From contig CM028378.1 of NCBI GenBank assembly GCA_013146195.2, forward strand, positions 81,836,295 through 81,900,294: a stretch of DNA of 64,000 nt. The letters run 5' to 3'. How positions within the stretch are numbered: position 1 is the stretch's first letter; each line of letters opens with the position of its first letter. The DNA comes from Codonopsis lanceolata (Eukaryota; Streptophyta; Magnoliopsida; Asterales; Campanulaceae). Positions 46,175 to 57,815 of this stretch are shown piece after piece. Under the pieces are notes generated by a model. The model was not told the DNA's origin. It saw nothing but the letters and a program-made list of their open reading frames with translations, and did no database searches. A program made the position numbers and the translations under genes.

Positions 46175-48160
46175 GTGCATTACCAGACGCGATTGCTAAC
46201 CTTAATCTGGAAGTTCTTAGCCTGTCTGATAACAGCCTAACTGGCCATGTTCCAAACAGAATCTTCAATGCTTCAAATATGTTTTTTCTGAGCCTGGCTG
46301 ACAATTACTTCTTAGGCCAACTTCCAAGTCTTTGGCTTCCCAATCTTGAGAAGCTTTATCTAGGAGGCAATAGATTCAGCGGAATGATCCCGAGCTCTGT
46401 GTCTAATTCTTCGAAGCTTACCATACTACATTTGACAGGCAACTCATTAACTGGCCCGATTCCAAATACACTTGGTAATTTGAGAGACTTGCAGTGGCTC
46501 CTCCTTGGGGAGAACAATTTGACCAGGGAATCTTCCACTCCAGAACTAAGATTTCTCGTTTCTCTAACAAATTGCAGACAATTGAAGTATCTGGGAATAG
46601 CATTGAATCAATTCAATGGCTTCCTCCCAACTTCAATTGGTAATCTATCTACTTCTCTACGAAACTTTGAAGCATTTGGATCCAATATCAAGGGTTCTAT
46701 TCCAAGTGAAATTGGCAACTTGAGTGGTCCGATTACCATAAGTATTGATAGCAATGAGTTGACATGATTTATCCCATCGACACTGGGAAATTTACAAAAA
46801 CTAGAGCGACTGTATCTTGAACATAATAGACTAGAAGGATCCATTCCAGATAGTCTTTGTCAGTTACGAAACTTGGGAGACATATTTGTAAGTGATAATA
46901 GACTCTATGGACATATACCTGCATGCTTGGGTGAACTTAAATCCATGAGAAATCTGTACCTAGACTCCAACAACTTGACTTCCACAATACCTCTGGCATT
47001 ATGGAGCCTTGAAGATCTTCTCAGTCTCAATCTATCCACGAATTATCTAAGTGGGTCTTTGCCGTCTAATATCCAAAAGCTGAGGGTCATAACTAAACTA
47101 GACTTATCCCACAATCAGTTGTCTGGTGATATCCCTAGCACCATTGGAAGTTTCCAAATGTTGGCTTCTCTTTCACTGGCATATAATAAGCTGGAAGGAC
47201 CAGTACCTCAGTCGATGGGAAACATGCTAAGCTTGGTGTTATTGGACCTATCCAACAATAATTTAACTGGAGTGATTCCAAAGTCTCTGGAGGCACTTAA
47301 GTATCTGCAGTTCTTTGATGGGTCATACAATATACTGGAAGGAGAGATTCCCACCGGAGGACAATTTGCAAATTTCACAGCTCAGTCATTCATGCATAAC
47401 AGAGCACTATGCGGTGCACCTCGCTTGCAAGTTCCAGTATGCAAATCTGAAATTCACCAACGATCAAGGTCAAGAAATATGATTCTCAAATATACTTTAC
47501 CCCCCATTTTATGTGCCATCATTTTACTGGCCTTTATCTTCTTGTTGATCAAGTACAGAGATCAGAATATGAGATCACAGAGTGTGAGAGATAATACACA
47601 TGTTGACTGGAGAAGGGTATCATATAATGAACTTCGAAAAGCAACAGATGGATTTAAAGAAAGCAATCTACTCGGTATGGGTAGTGTTGGTTCGGTATAT
47701 AAAGGAACATTTTCAGTTGGGAAGGTTGTTGCTGTAAAGGTTTTCAGTTTGCAGTTGGAGGGAGCATACAATAGTTTTGAAGTTGAATGTGAAATAATGC
47801 GTAATATTCGTCACCAAAATCTTACTAAAATTATTACCAGCTGCTGCAACTTAGAATTCAGAGCCTTGATATTAGAATACATGCCTAATGGGAACCTAGA
47901 GAACTGGATGTACACAGACTGCTTTCATTTAAGTTTGATACAAAGGTTAAACATAATGATTGATGTTGCGGCTGCCTTGGAATATCTACATCACGGTTAT
48001 GCAACACCGATTGTTCACTGCAATTTGAAGCCTAGCAATGTTTTGCTTGATCAAGATATGGTTGCACACGTCAGTGATTTTGGAATTTCCAAACTTTTCA
48101 GTGAAGATCAGTTTATTTCACTCACAAAGACTTTAGGCACAATTAGGAACTTGGCACCAG
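46175..48160 (+). pseudogene. Right receptor-kinase copy: exon 3 (LRRs, transmembrane segment, kinase)
   Basis: 1,986 bases. It keeps GAA (Glu) where the left copy has TAA, but shares TGA at 46,765-46,767 (NELT, stop, FIPS). The transmembrane segment and Gly loop are kept, yet the catalytic loop reads HCNLKPSN (Asp to Asn) and TIGYLAP has become TIRNLAP. The kinase would be inactive even if expressed. Splice sites at both ends are intact. Confidence 0.87.
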
Positions 48161-48294
48161 GTAATTTCCTATTATTTGCATCGCGTTTCAACTTTGGAAT
48201 CCAAATTTTTAACTGCAGATTTTCTTTTCTTTCTTTTTTTTGAATTATTTTCATTGGTTGACATTTTGCTATTACACTCGTATGTCTTGGTTAG

Positions 48295-48344
48295 AGTACG
48301 GAACCAGTGGAATAGTGTCAACTAGAGGCGATGTCTACAGTTAC
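48295..48344 (+). pseudogene. Right receptor-kinase copy: exon 4, part before the copia insertion
   Basis: After acceptor TTGGTTAG the sequence encodes E-Y-G-T-S-G-I-V-S-T-R-G-D-V-Y-S-Y and then enters the copia LTR. GTTAC (48,340-48,344) is the first copy of the target duplication. Confidence 0.87.
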
Positions 48345-48563
48345 TGTAGAAACTGATAAATGTTTAGGAATAATGGCATAGCCTTTCCATTGAATAAATC
48401 ACATATTTATAGGGGGATTTACAATTAGGGTTACACTAGGAGTAGGATACAAGAAACATATACAAGGAAGGTAACACAATTAGGAAAGAACTCTACAAGG
48501 TAATTACCACTAATTACTCATTACAAATCAACAAGAATAATTAAAAGATATTATTCTCTAACA

Positions 48564-49686
48564 TGCCCCCGCAAGATGGACGTCCGAGAGGAGAGACCAA
48601 TCTTGTGTAGTAAGTGATGAAACCGTTGGCGAGCAAGAGGCTTGGTCAAAGCATCAGCTAGTTGATCGGCCGAGGAGACATGGAAAACCTTCATAAGCCC
48701 ATCCTGAACTTGTTGCCGAATGAAATGAAAGTCCAGAGCCACATGCTTCATGCGAGTATGAAAAACCGTGTTAGAGCAAAGACTCGTAGCGCCCACATTG
48801 TCACAATAAATGACCGGTTGAGTCGAGGGCGAGGCCGAGTTCGCTAAGAAGAAAACAATCCATCGACCTCGGCAGCGGTGGCGACCTTGCCCGTATTCAC
48901 TTCGGTCGAGGAGCGAGCTTCTGATGCGTTGTTTCTTGGAGCTCCAGGAGATCGGGTTGCCGCCAAGATAGACAATGTAGGAACTGGTGGATGTGTAGTC
49001 ATCCCTGTTGCCAGCCCAGTCGGCATCAGTAAAGGCACGGAGAGCAGGGGGAGACTGGCGATGAAGGAGGATGCCCGCATCAATTGTGCCACAGAGATTC
49101 CGAAGAACTCGTTTGACCGCAATCCAGTGCTCAGTGGTCGGCCTATGCATGAAGGGAGAGTTTGTTGGCAGCGAAGGCAACATCGGCCGAGTGAGAGCAG
49201 TCTTGAAGAAGCCGACCATTGCTCTAAATTGCATCGGATCGAGAGAAGCGGTGCACGTGTTAAGAGTCAAGGTAGGCGAGGTAGCAAGAGACGTAGCTAC
49301 TGGGCGAGCATCGGTCATGCCTGTGCGAGCAAGGAGATCATCTATATACCCACGCTGGGAGAGTAGAAGACCACTTGGGCGCTTAACAACCTCAACCCCA
49401 AGAAAGTAGTGAAGATCACCAAGGTCCTTGAGAGAAAAGCGAGTAGCGAGCATAGAGATGAAAGTCTGAACCCCAGCGGGCTGGTTTCCAGTGACAATGA
49501 TGTCATCCACATACACAAGGAGATAGATGATGGTGCCCTGATGCGAAGGATGAACAGTGATGTGTCGACCACCGAGTTTTGGAAGCCGGAGGCAAGAAGA
49601 AAGCGCGCTCATTATACCATGCTCGGGGAGCACGCTGAGACCATAAATAGCCTCGCGAAGTCGACACACATGTTGAGGTTTGTCCT
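48564..49686 (-). pseudogene. copia RT C-terminal part and RNase H
   Basis: HVCRLREAIYGL opens; LLVYVDDIIVTGN holds the YVDD box; FSLKDLGDLHYFLGVEV and LLLSQRGYIDDLL follow. RNase H shows AFTDADWAGNRDDYTSTSSYIVYLG, YCDNVGATSL, and VSSADQLADALTKPL. It is open over most of its length, consistent with a recent element. Confidence 0.85.
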
Positions 49687-50884
49687 TGTTGATTCCTATT
49701 TCTAGATTTGGTTGAGTCATCCTCTGATTCTAGTGTACAGTGGCTAAAAGGTCTGCGTACCGATTAGTGTGGCAATTATCTTAGAATCAATTTATTTAGA
49801 ACTGTTTTAGTGTTAGTCTAGGCGCGGTTTTCCAAAGCTTCTACAAATTGAAGGACCAAATAGACTTTTGAAGTCTCAATGCCGAACGATCAAGCTAAGG
49901 CAATTCATGATATTATGACACGTGGACACCTATTCAGATATTTTCGAAAATATCTAGTCATTATGTCGTCAATCAGATTTCACTTTCAAGAAGTCAACTA
50001 CGCATCTTGACAAGCTGTCGGTGTTTCTGGCGAAGACGAGAAAGACATTACCCGTTTTGGCTAAGAAGACTTTCCAAGGCTGTGAGCTGCAAAAACATTA
50101 CTCAATTTGGGAATGTCTTCTACTGCGCATCTCTCGATGACCGTGGTCGTTACATCTTCAAAGCGCCGAATTGCATTCAATGCAATTAAACGTTGGACAC
50201 AGTTTGCCTTGCATCAGTCCAACGGTCAAAAGATCTCTTCCTAGTATTTATTCAAGTCTTGAAGATCTGAAGAATAACTCTTGCGCAATTAACTCTCAAG
50301 CTTCATCTTCAATACTCAAGCATTCAAGAGATCAAAGGACAAGGACTAACACTTCACCAAACTTTACGAAGGCTGCAGATCGCCATCTTAAATTAGTTTC
50401 GACTTCATTTAGTTTGTCTTTAAAGCATTCTTAATTCTGCACGTGTAGAGAACAATTAATCATTGATTGTCTCTCACACCTTTATACACTTGGTTAAAAA
50501 CTCATTTTGTACACGATCCATTAGAGATCTAAATCATAAACCTAGTGGATAAACAAGTGCACTTTTAAAATCCAAAGCTAACCACTTTGGTAGTGGATGT
50601 AGTACTATTCACAAGATGCGAACCACTTCAAATTCCCTTGTCTTTGCTTAAAGCTGTTCTTATTACTCTTATTAGCGCTTGTGTTTAACGATTCACAGAT
50701 CGCACTACCTAAACAGCAGTCCTGATAATTCCTAATCTATTTTGTTTCCGCTGCCTAAACACTTCTATTTAAACCTCTCTACAAATCATTAAGAAGTGTT
50801 TACGAAAAAGTTTTATAAAAACATAACTAGGCTATTCATCCCCCCCCCCTTCTAGCCTAGATTGAGCCTATCTTGGGACCAACA
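49687..50884 (+). mobile_element. Solo LTR (copia-type) inserted in the copia RT
   Basis: 1,198 bp from TGTTGATTCC to GGGACCAACA, flanked by GTCCT at 49,682-49,686 and 50,885-50,889. Removing it rejoins the copia RT reading. A C10 run (about 50,840) before TTCTAGCCTAG near the 3' end resembles SIRE-like LTR ends. No internal domain is present, as left by recombination between two LTRs. Confidence 0.85.
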
Positions 50885-50889
50885 GTCCT

Positions 50890-51640
50890 TATCGGTGAAC
50901 CCAGGCGGTTGAGCCATGAATACCTCCTCGGACAGGGTGCCTTGAAGAAAGGCATTGTTCACATCCAATTGACGAAGATCCCATCCTTGACAAGCGACCA
51001 ATGAGAGAACAAGGCGAGCGATTGGTCGGTTTAACCACCCGGTGAAAGTCTCATGGTAGTCAACCCCAGTCGTGGTGAAATCCCTTGGCTACTAGGCGAG
51101 CTTTGTAGCGATCAACGGTACCATCAAGGCATGTCTCTTGATACGGTAGATCCACTTACGACCAACGATATTGCGAGCATCTCCTGAAGGGACTAGATCC
51201 CAAGTCCCATTGCGAGCAAGGGCATCAAACTCTTCAGACATGGCCTGATGCCATTTCACATCCTTGAGAGCCTGAGTAACACATGTGGGTTCACTGTCCA
51301 TTGCTAGCTGAGCCGACAGACTCATTTTGAGCTTCGGTTTGAAGATGTTGTTCTTGGAGCAGTGACTATGGAGGATGTGCCGGCGGGCACGGGAGGCTGG
51401 AGGCGGCGGGCATGGGAACCAACGTAGTGGGCATGGACTTGCGAGCCCGTGTGATCCTCGGGCATGGTGCTGGTTGCCGAGGGAGGGCCGAGCAGTATAA
51501 GGTGCAATCCTCGGCGAGGTGAGCTGGTGGCCGAGGAGGTGGAGGCGAGCCAGGGACAAGGAGGCAGTGCGGTGGTATCCTCGATTCTGATAGGCGATGT
51601 GGGAGGAGGTTGGGGGCGTGCCGAGATCAACCAAATTCGA
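50890..51640 (-). pseudogene. copia RT, N-terminal part
   Basis: EPTCVTQALKDVKWHQAMSEEFDALARNGTWDLVP and VGRKWIYRIKR are the conserved opening of copia RT. The domain is then interrupted by the solo LTR ending at 50,884. Confidence 0.8.
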
Positions 51641-51739
51641 TTAGTGGCGAGCCACGGGGGCAGAGAACCTTGGAGGGCGGCCGTGGTGTGTATGAGGGAC
51701 CGAGCAATTCATGAGGGGTAGCAAGACACACTATCATAG

Positions 51740-53050
51740 GTTTCGCGCGGTGGCCGGGGTGGACATGGGAAAGGTGGACACGACAAAGCGAACATGACGC
51801 GCGATATGTACAGCTTGGTGGTGCTCATAGAGATAGGCACTTTGGTGAGCGAGTAACCAAGGAAGACACACCGGAGTGGAAGCGGCGGCGAGTTTGTGGG
51901 CGGAGTAAGGGCGGAGCCAAGGATAGCAGAGACAACCAAAAGAACGAAGCTTGGCGTAGTTCGACAGAGAGCCAAAAAGGTTGTGGTAGGGAGATTGGCG
52001 AGCAAGGGTGGGTGTAGGTAGTCGATTTATGAGATAGGTCGCGGTTTGGAAAGCAAACGACCCGAAAGGCGGAAGAGAAGCAGAGAGAGAGAGAGGGAGA
52101 CCGGTCCTCAACAATGTGGTGATGGCGGCGTTCGGAGAACCCATTGTGTTCGGGGTGTGAGGAGGCGAGGTAAGGTGAGAGATGCCATGGGCGGACACGT
52201 AGGCGGCCAAGCGAGTCCCCGAGCAAGCCCCATATACTCGCCGCCATTGTCAGAGTAAAGGGTGACTATGGTTGTTTTAAAATAATTTTCCACTAAGGCT
52301 TTAAATTTGGGAAAGATGGTGGCAACCTCTTTATTTGAGTCAGCGGGTAAAGCCAAATGTAATGGGTATAGTGATCAACAAAGATCACATAGTATTTGAA
52401 CCCATCAGTAGAGGGAAGGGGGGAAGTCCAAACATCAGTATAAATAGTTTGAAGAGGGAGAGTAGACACGATAGTATTTTGATGAAAATGAATTTTATGA
52501 CTTTTTATTAGAAAGGCAATCATTACAATGAACAGAGCAGCGGCGTGTCTAGTGCTAAACCTAGGCTAGATAATATCGACTTTGGATGGGACAGACGGAT
52601 GGCCAAGAGCGATGATGCCGGTCGATGAGAGACTTTGGAGGCGACACAAGCGAGAGGGTGGGGCGGGGAGGCGTGGTCGGCCATTCATACACAGATCCTT
52701 AGACTGTCAGGTCCAACAAGTAGTCTCCACGTCCAGATCCTTCACATGAAAAGAAGTTGGTAAGAACTCAATAGAGGTTTTATTGGAGATGCAAAATTGA
52801 GATATGGATATAAGATTCTTTTTCATGTCGAGGAACAAATAGAACATTATGAAGGGAAAAAGTGTGTGAGGGTGTATGAAGGGAGGAGAAACCGGTTTTG
52901 GAGATAGTTAACCCGATTACCATCACCAATGACCATGTCATCCATGCCGTGTAGTTTGAGTGTAGCGAGATTGCCGAGGTCGCTAGTGACATGATGAGAG
53001 GCACCACTATCGAGTAGCCCGACTTAGTGTCCCGTGCTGCCGTGGTTGCA
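51740..53050 (-). pseudogene. copia protease tail, gag-pre-integrase and integrase
   Basis: DMVIGDG-like and LTISKTGFSSLHTPSHTFSLHNVLFVP mark the protease to pre-integrase segment. SHKIHFHQN, YTDVWTSPLPSTDGFKYYVIFVDHYTHYIW and LYSDNGGEYMG carry the first two integrase Asp residues. NRLPTPTLARQSPYHNLFG and FGCLCYPWLRPYSAHKL follow. Frames change several times. Confidence 0.78.
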
Positions 53051-53149
53051 AGGTGAGCCGTGGTTGCCACTTGGAGCCACTTGCCGGAGTTGGGAGTAGC
53101 GGGCATAGAGGTGGTGGCGTCGGTTGAAAGTTTGGGCGAGTAACAGAGT

Positions 53150-54011
53150 GGCCCTTGCGACATGCTTGACACTTACCCGATCACGGTCGCCGTGTGGCCG
53201 AGGAGGCGGATGCCGAGGGTTGGGAAGGTGGCCGAGGTTGCGAGGGCGGATGATCCGAAGCTTGCGAGGAAGTGGCTGTCGAGCTATTGCTCCTGGTGCG
53301 GGCGGCGAGGTTGGCAGGTAGGGATGCGAAGGACCAAGGCCGAGGCGAGGCTTCAAAATAAGCTCGCGATTGATGAGTTTTTCATGAAGCTCATCAAGCG
53401 ATATGGGAGTATCCGTCCTTGACCACATCCACAATGTGGCGGTAGTCATCATCTAAACCACAGAGGATGGTCTCAATGAGATCCTCGTGGTCAAGAGGTT
53501 TGCCAGGCGGCGAGTTCATCGGCCCGACTTTTGACGACGCATGTAGTCGGTGATCGATCGAGTTCCTTGGTTGCTCGCTTGAGGTAATCTTTGATCTGTT
53601 TAATGTGACCGCGAGTTGGGCGGCATAGGTATGAGCGAGATGTCCCATGCTTCACGGCGATGGCGGCTTTGTTGGATCGAGGAACCAGGGGAGCGAGCAG
53701 AAGCCAACAAGAGCCCCAAAGAGGAGTTTGTCTTGGCGAATCCAAGGCTGGTAGTGAGGGTTTGGAGTGGGGACGTCCTTAGATGTGTGGGCATCCTTGG
53801 TGAGGACAGTGGGAGGCGAGCATGGGTGTGACCCGTCTACAAATTTGTAGAGGTCATAGCCAATGAGGGTGGCCTCAACTTGGAGTTTCCAAGCTATGTC
53901 ATTGGTAGAGGTGAGTTTGGTGATGTTGTGGTGGGAGATATTGATGAGGTCGAAGGTTTGAGTGGGATCAAGAGGGTTTTTGACAGTGAGAGAGTGATTT
54001 CCGTTAGCCAT
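53150..54011 (-). pseudogene. copia gag
   Basis: MANGNHSLTVKNPLDPTQTFDLINISHHNITKLTSTNDI then WKLQVEATLIGYDLYKFVDG is typical copia gag (DUF4219/UBN2 region). It continues in fragments of three frames (IKQIKDYLKRATKELD, DHEDLIETILCGLDDDYRHIVDVVK) with frameshifts between. Confidence 0.78.
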
Positions 54012-54298
54012 TGTAGGGGGTGTTTAGAGCGGCGGCTAGAGGAAGACAAAAAGGTTTTAGGAGCAGAGCTCTAATACCATGTAGAAACTGATAAAGGTTT
54101 AGGAATAATGGCATAGCCTTTCCATTGAATAAATCACATATTTATAGGGGGATTTACAATTAGGGTTACACTAGTAGTAGGATACAAGAAACCTATAGAA
54201 GGAAGGTAACACAATTAGGAAAGAACTCTACAAGGTAATTACCACTAATTACTCATTACAAATCAACAAGAATAATTAAAAGATATTATTCTCTAACA

Positions 54299-54600
54299 GT
54301 TACGGTGTAATGTTGATGGAAATGCTGACTAGAAAGAAGCCAACAGATGAAATGTTTACAGGGGATCTAACATTGAAGCAGTGGGTGAACAATGCATTGT
54401 CTGGTTCGTTAAATGAAGTCGTGGATACCGACTTGATACAAGATGACGACGACACAGGTTTCTTTCTTAAAGAGCAATGCATTTCATCTATCATGCATCT
54501 GGCCGTGGAGTGTTCAAATGATTCACCCGAGCAGGATTGACATGATCAAGTCCGTCTAGACTCACGAAAATGAAGGTTGCTTTTCTCGCAAATAAAAGTG
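54299..54600 (+). pseudogene. Right receptor-kinase copy: exon 4, part after the copia insertion
   Basis: Resumes at the second GTTAC and encodes VMLMEMLTRKKPTDEMF through AVECSNDSPE. Small deletions in the next 60 bases (CCCGAGCAGG against CCCGAACGGAGG in the left copy) create an early stop after QD. Sequence for MKVAFLA is still recognisable. Confidence 0.85.
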
Positions 54601-54705
54601 AATCAGAGTGATAGATATGAGCATTTAAATCTTTTTGTTATTCTATTGTTCAACTAATTTTGATGTTCTTGTTATGCCTAAGTAATTTTTTCTGAGTTAT
54701 AATTC

Positions 54706-54902
54706 GGTATCTGATCTTCCCAGTGAAGCTAGTCGAGCTTTGGTTCATGATCGATTAGGCCCGTATAATTTTAGAAAGCATAATTAGGCCCCTTTGTTTG
54801 TATTTCTCTGTTTTTTGAGGCCAGGCTCCTTTGTCCCCCAATTTATTGGGTAAGGCTGGTTGTACTTGTCCCCCTCTGGTTTGTTTTCGCCTTTGTTTAT
54901 TA
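54706..54902. other. Boundary sequence between the right arm and the Athila fragment
   Basis: T-rich plus strand with GGCCAGGCTCCTTTGT and GTTTATTACTATAAT words, reminiscent of plant LINE 3' tails. Too little is present to be sure. Similarity to the left arm ends near 54,705. Confidence 0.3.
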
Positions 54903-55466
54903 CTATAATCCCGCAGGTGCTGCCCTGCTTTGCCGAAAAAAAAACCATTTTTTCTCCAAATCTTTTAATGTACTTGGAAAGTATTTCATTTTTATTTGGT
55001 GTTCAGTCAACCCTCCTAATGGAAAAGTACTCATCATATACTCATAATCTCTAAGGAAACTTACTGGATCTTCGGCTGGCATTCTATGAAAAGAAGGTAT
55101 CACATTAAAATAATGACCTTTTAATTCGAAATTCCTTACTGCTTCCGGTAAGACTAGACATGATGTTACTACATTTAGTGTGGGTCGACTATAATCATTA
55201 ATGGTTCTTTGATTTACTACTACTTCCATATTTCTTCTAGCAGATTCTTCTTCTCTTTGATTCACATTAACCGGATGAACCGGATTTTCAGGATTTTGAT
55301 TAATATTGTCCACTGGAGGATCAACCAGAGGATCCTCTTGATTCAATTGTTCTTGATTATCAGGCTGGGTTGCTAGATTATCAAGATCTTCTTGATTTTT
55401 ACCAATATTATTTATATCTTGATTTAGTTCTACCAGTTTAGGATTCAAAGATCTACGACCGTGCAT
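54903..55466 (-). pseudogene. Athila-type Ty3/gypsy gag, N-terminal part
   Basis: MHGRRSLNPKLVEL opens, an acidic Asn/Gln-rich spacer follows, then SRPTLNVVTSCLVLPEAVRNFELKGHYFNVIPSFHRMPAEDPVSFL and FPLGGLTEHQIKMKYFPSTLKD, the conserved gag core of Athila-lineage elements. It stops at about 54,903 where a foreign sequence begins, so more than half of gag and all of pol are missing. Confidence 0.75.
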
Positions 55467-55600
55467 AAAATAAATAAAGCAATTAAAAACAACTAACTAC
55501 TAAAATAAATAAAATCTTTTTGTATTTTTGTATTTTTATAAAAACTAAAAACTGAAATTAAATTTACGCTACCAACAAACTAACTATGCAAACTAGCTTG

Positions 55601-55620
55601 TCCTTGGCAACGGCGCCAAA
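55601..55620 (-). other. Primer-binding site, tRNA-Asp type (Athila)
   Basis: On the minus strand TTTGGCGCCGTTGCCAAGGA follows the LTR end within five bases. TGGCGCCGTTGCC is the usual Athila primer site. Confidence 0.8.
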
Positions 55621-55624
55621 AACT

Positions 55625-56901
55625 TGATCGATGTCTTATTTTAATTATTTTTCTTGCAAGTGGACAAGACTATTGTAGAATAGTTTTGGGAAGCAAGGGT
55701 CGAACCACAGAGACAAGAAGATCAACGATAGCACGATTATCGGTAGCAAATTATTAAACTAAGGGGGGTTTTTATATTGATTTTAATATAAACTAATTAT
55801 TATTCTAATGTTAACTAATTAGCAGCAATCACAATTTATGAAGATCGTATGGTGGAGGGAAATCTAGGATTAGGGTTTCACTTATATCTCCTCTATGACT
55901 TATTTTAATAAAATATTATTCAATCTCTTGGGTTCGTTCACAAAATATAGATATAGCCTATTGAATTACCGTTCAGTCTCCATCTTCAAATAATTCATCC
56001 ATTCTATATCCTAGGCATAAGAACATATGATCTAACTGTCACTTAGGTCATATATGGAACCTAACCCTAACTTATCACTCACGTGCATCGATAGGTTCAA
56101 TTTATCATGATGGTGAGCCAGTGTACGACATATGCACATTGATCATGCAGTTATCCGCACCTCTAGCTAGGCCTTTATTATTCACAATTACATTCATTTG
56201 TTCAAAGTGAAATAATAGAATGGTTGATAATCACCACAATCAACAAGAATTGAATGAATAAAAATATATATAAAACATAGATTCGATACAAGTTACCTCC
56301 CAACTCCTAGATTAATGGGTGTTTAGTTCATCCTTGAAGATGAACAGTACATGGAGATGATAGAATACATGAATCGATCTTCAATCCATGTAATTATAAC
56401 AAGTAATTATGTTATACACACTAAATTCTATTCTAAAACTATTAAAAACTAATTTCTGGCCGTCCTAAAGCTTTGGCTACCGTCCTTTATTTATACCCTG
56501 GAGTTGTAGGGGGTTTAGGAATTTCAGTCAGGCTTGAAGACTCCCAAAAACGCATTCTGACCACCTTGCGGCCGCAAGGTCTTCAGCCCCTTGTGTCTGC
56601 AAGGGGTCTTCAATATACGGGGCTTCATCTTCTGAGTTTCTGCCTACCTTGCAGAGGCAAGGTAAGAAACACCTTACAGCTGCAAGGTGTCCAGCCTTGT
56701 CCTCTGCCGTTTCTTCTTCAATTTACACTCTGGCCCCTTCTTGGAATTTTCACCAAAAAACCTTATAATTTGTAGAATTTCAGCTAAAACCCTGAAACTC
56801 ATAAAACAACTGAAAAACACATATCAGTAGCCAAAAGCCTCGTGGAATCGTTCAATTTATGTCATAAACGTATATGAAATCGACGTATAAAATACATCGA
56901 T
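55625..56901 (-). repeat. LTR of the Athila-type element
   Basis: Ends are TGATCGATGT and ACATCGATCA, a perfect 10-bp inverted terminus. 1,277 bp, directly followed on the minus strand by the primer site and gag. Only this LTR is present; the 3' half of the element is gone. Confidence 0.8.
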
Positions 56902-57815
56902 CAGCAGCCTCATCCTCACCTTCAAGCCCTCAATCACGTTTGTCTTTGACCCTCATCTACAAGTCTTCAACTTTCAATCTTCAAACTTCAACAATCAACT
57001 TCAACGCCGACGCCATTACGCCGATGTCGTTGTCAACCGTCTTCATGGGTTCGACCTTCATCTAGTCATCTTTGCTATTCCGATCTTCGATCTTCAGTCT
57101 TTGGGTGGCCAGTCTTCACCCTCATCGAGGTGAGGTTAATCATCTATTTCTCTTTCTCCCTTATAGACTTAGTATTATGTATTTGGTGTTGAATTTCTTT
57201 TCTTTTTCGGGCAAGCAAACTGAAAATTAGTGATGAAAAATTAAAATTTGATTTTGCATTTGTTTCATTTTTGGGAAAGCTACTGACAATTAATGAAAAC
57301 TAGTTGATGTTGAACTCTTAAACTAAATAGTTTATAAACTCAGTTTATTTTTCTCAGTTTTTATTTAAAAACAAGAAAATCAATTGGAGAGCCCATCAAG
57401 CCCATGCCCGCCCAATGCTTGTCTAAAGCGCGTTCACTAATGCCCGTAGGCTTGTCACAATACTGGGCTTTTAAAAATAAGTTAAATGGCAATTTGATCA
57501 CCCTACTTTTTCACTTTTTGCAATATGATCACTCTATAATTTTTTTTTTCTATTTCATCATCGTATTTCACCACATATAACACGTTAATCACTTCATCCA
57601 AAAAATTGGTTGGAAAGCTTTATAATTTTAGATAAACCTGAAAATACCCTAATTCTTCTTTGCAACAGAGGCAACCCAACCATACAGAAGGGAATTTCAT
57701 TGATTCACACTCATGAGCACTATAGGCAATTGAAGGGCATTATGTAACGACACAAACACATCTTTCCACCTAATTTCATTCAATTTCCCATTTTTCAAAT
57801 TCTCAATATCAGATT
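56902..57815. other. Region between the Athila LTR and the DUF2828 remnant
   Basis: 56,902-57,140 is C/T-rich with CTTCAA words and a GAG/GTGAGG donor-like site at about 57,129, possibly a leader exon. I cannot connect it to a gene. 57,480-57,600 has a TGGCAATTTGATCACCCTAC-type word seen in plant MULE termini, without an identified partner. No coding domain. Confidence 0.35.

Larger units (their letters stand above)
48345..54298 (-). mobile_element. Ty1/copia retrotransposon (short LTR, Ale-like) in the receptor-kinase exon
   Basis: Two 219-bp LTRs (48,345-48,563 and 54,080-54,298) bounded by TGT..ACA differ at 4 positions by eye, and GTTAC is duplicated exactly. In element orientation: primer site TGGTATTAGAGCTCTG (tRNA-Met type, about 54,064-54,081), gag (from 54,011), protease, integrase, RT, RNase H, and a CTTGCGGGGGCA purine tract next to the 3' LTR. 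Pol is broken by frameshifts and by a solo LTR at 49,687-50,884. The left arm keeps the intact target, so this is a post-duplication insertion. The Ale assignment rests on LTR size and motifs only. Confidence 0.9.
33359..54705. repeat. Right arm of the inverted duplication, expanded by retroelements
   Basis: Reverse-complement counterpart of 4,520-14,657. The start, TTGTGGGGTACG, directly abuts the hAT-like end at 33,358. Two retroelements (34,505-41,501 and 48,345-54,298) account for about 13 of its 21.3 kb. Right-only changes also include a Stowaway MITE (42,471-42,718) and a 53-bp tandem duplication (33,968-34,073). Confidence 0.9.
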
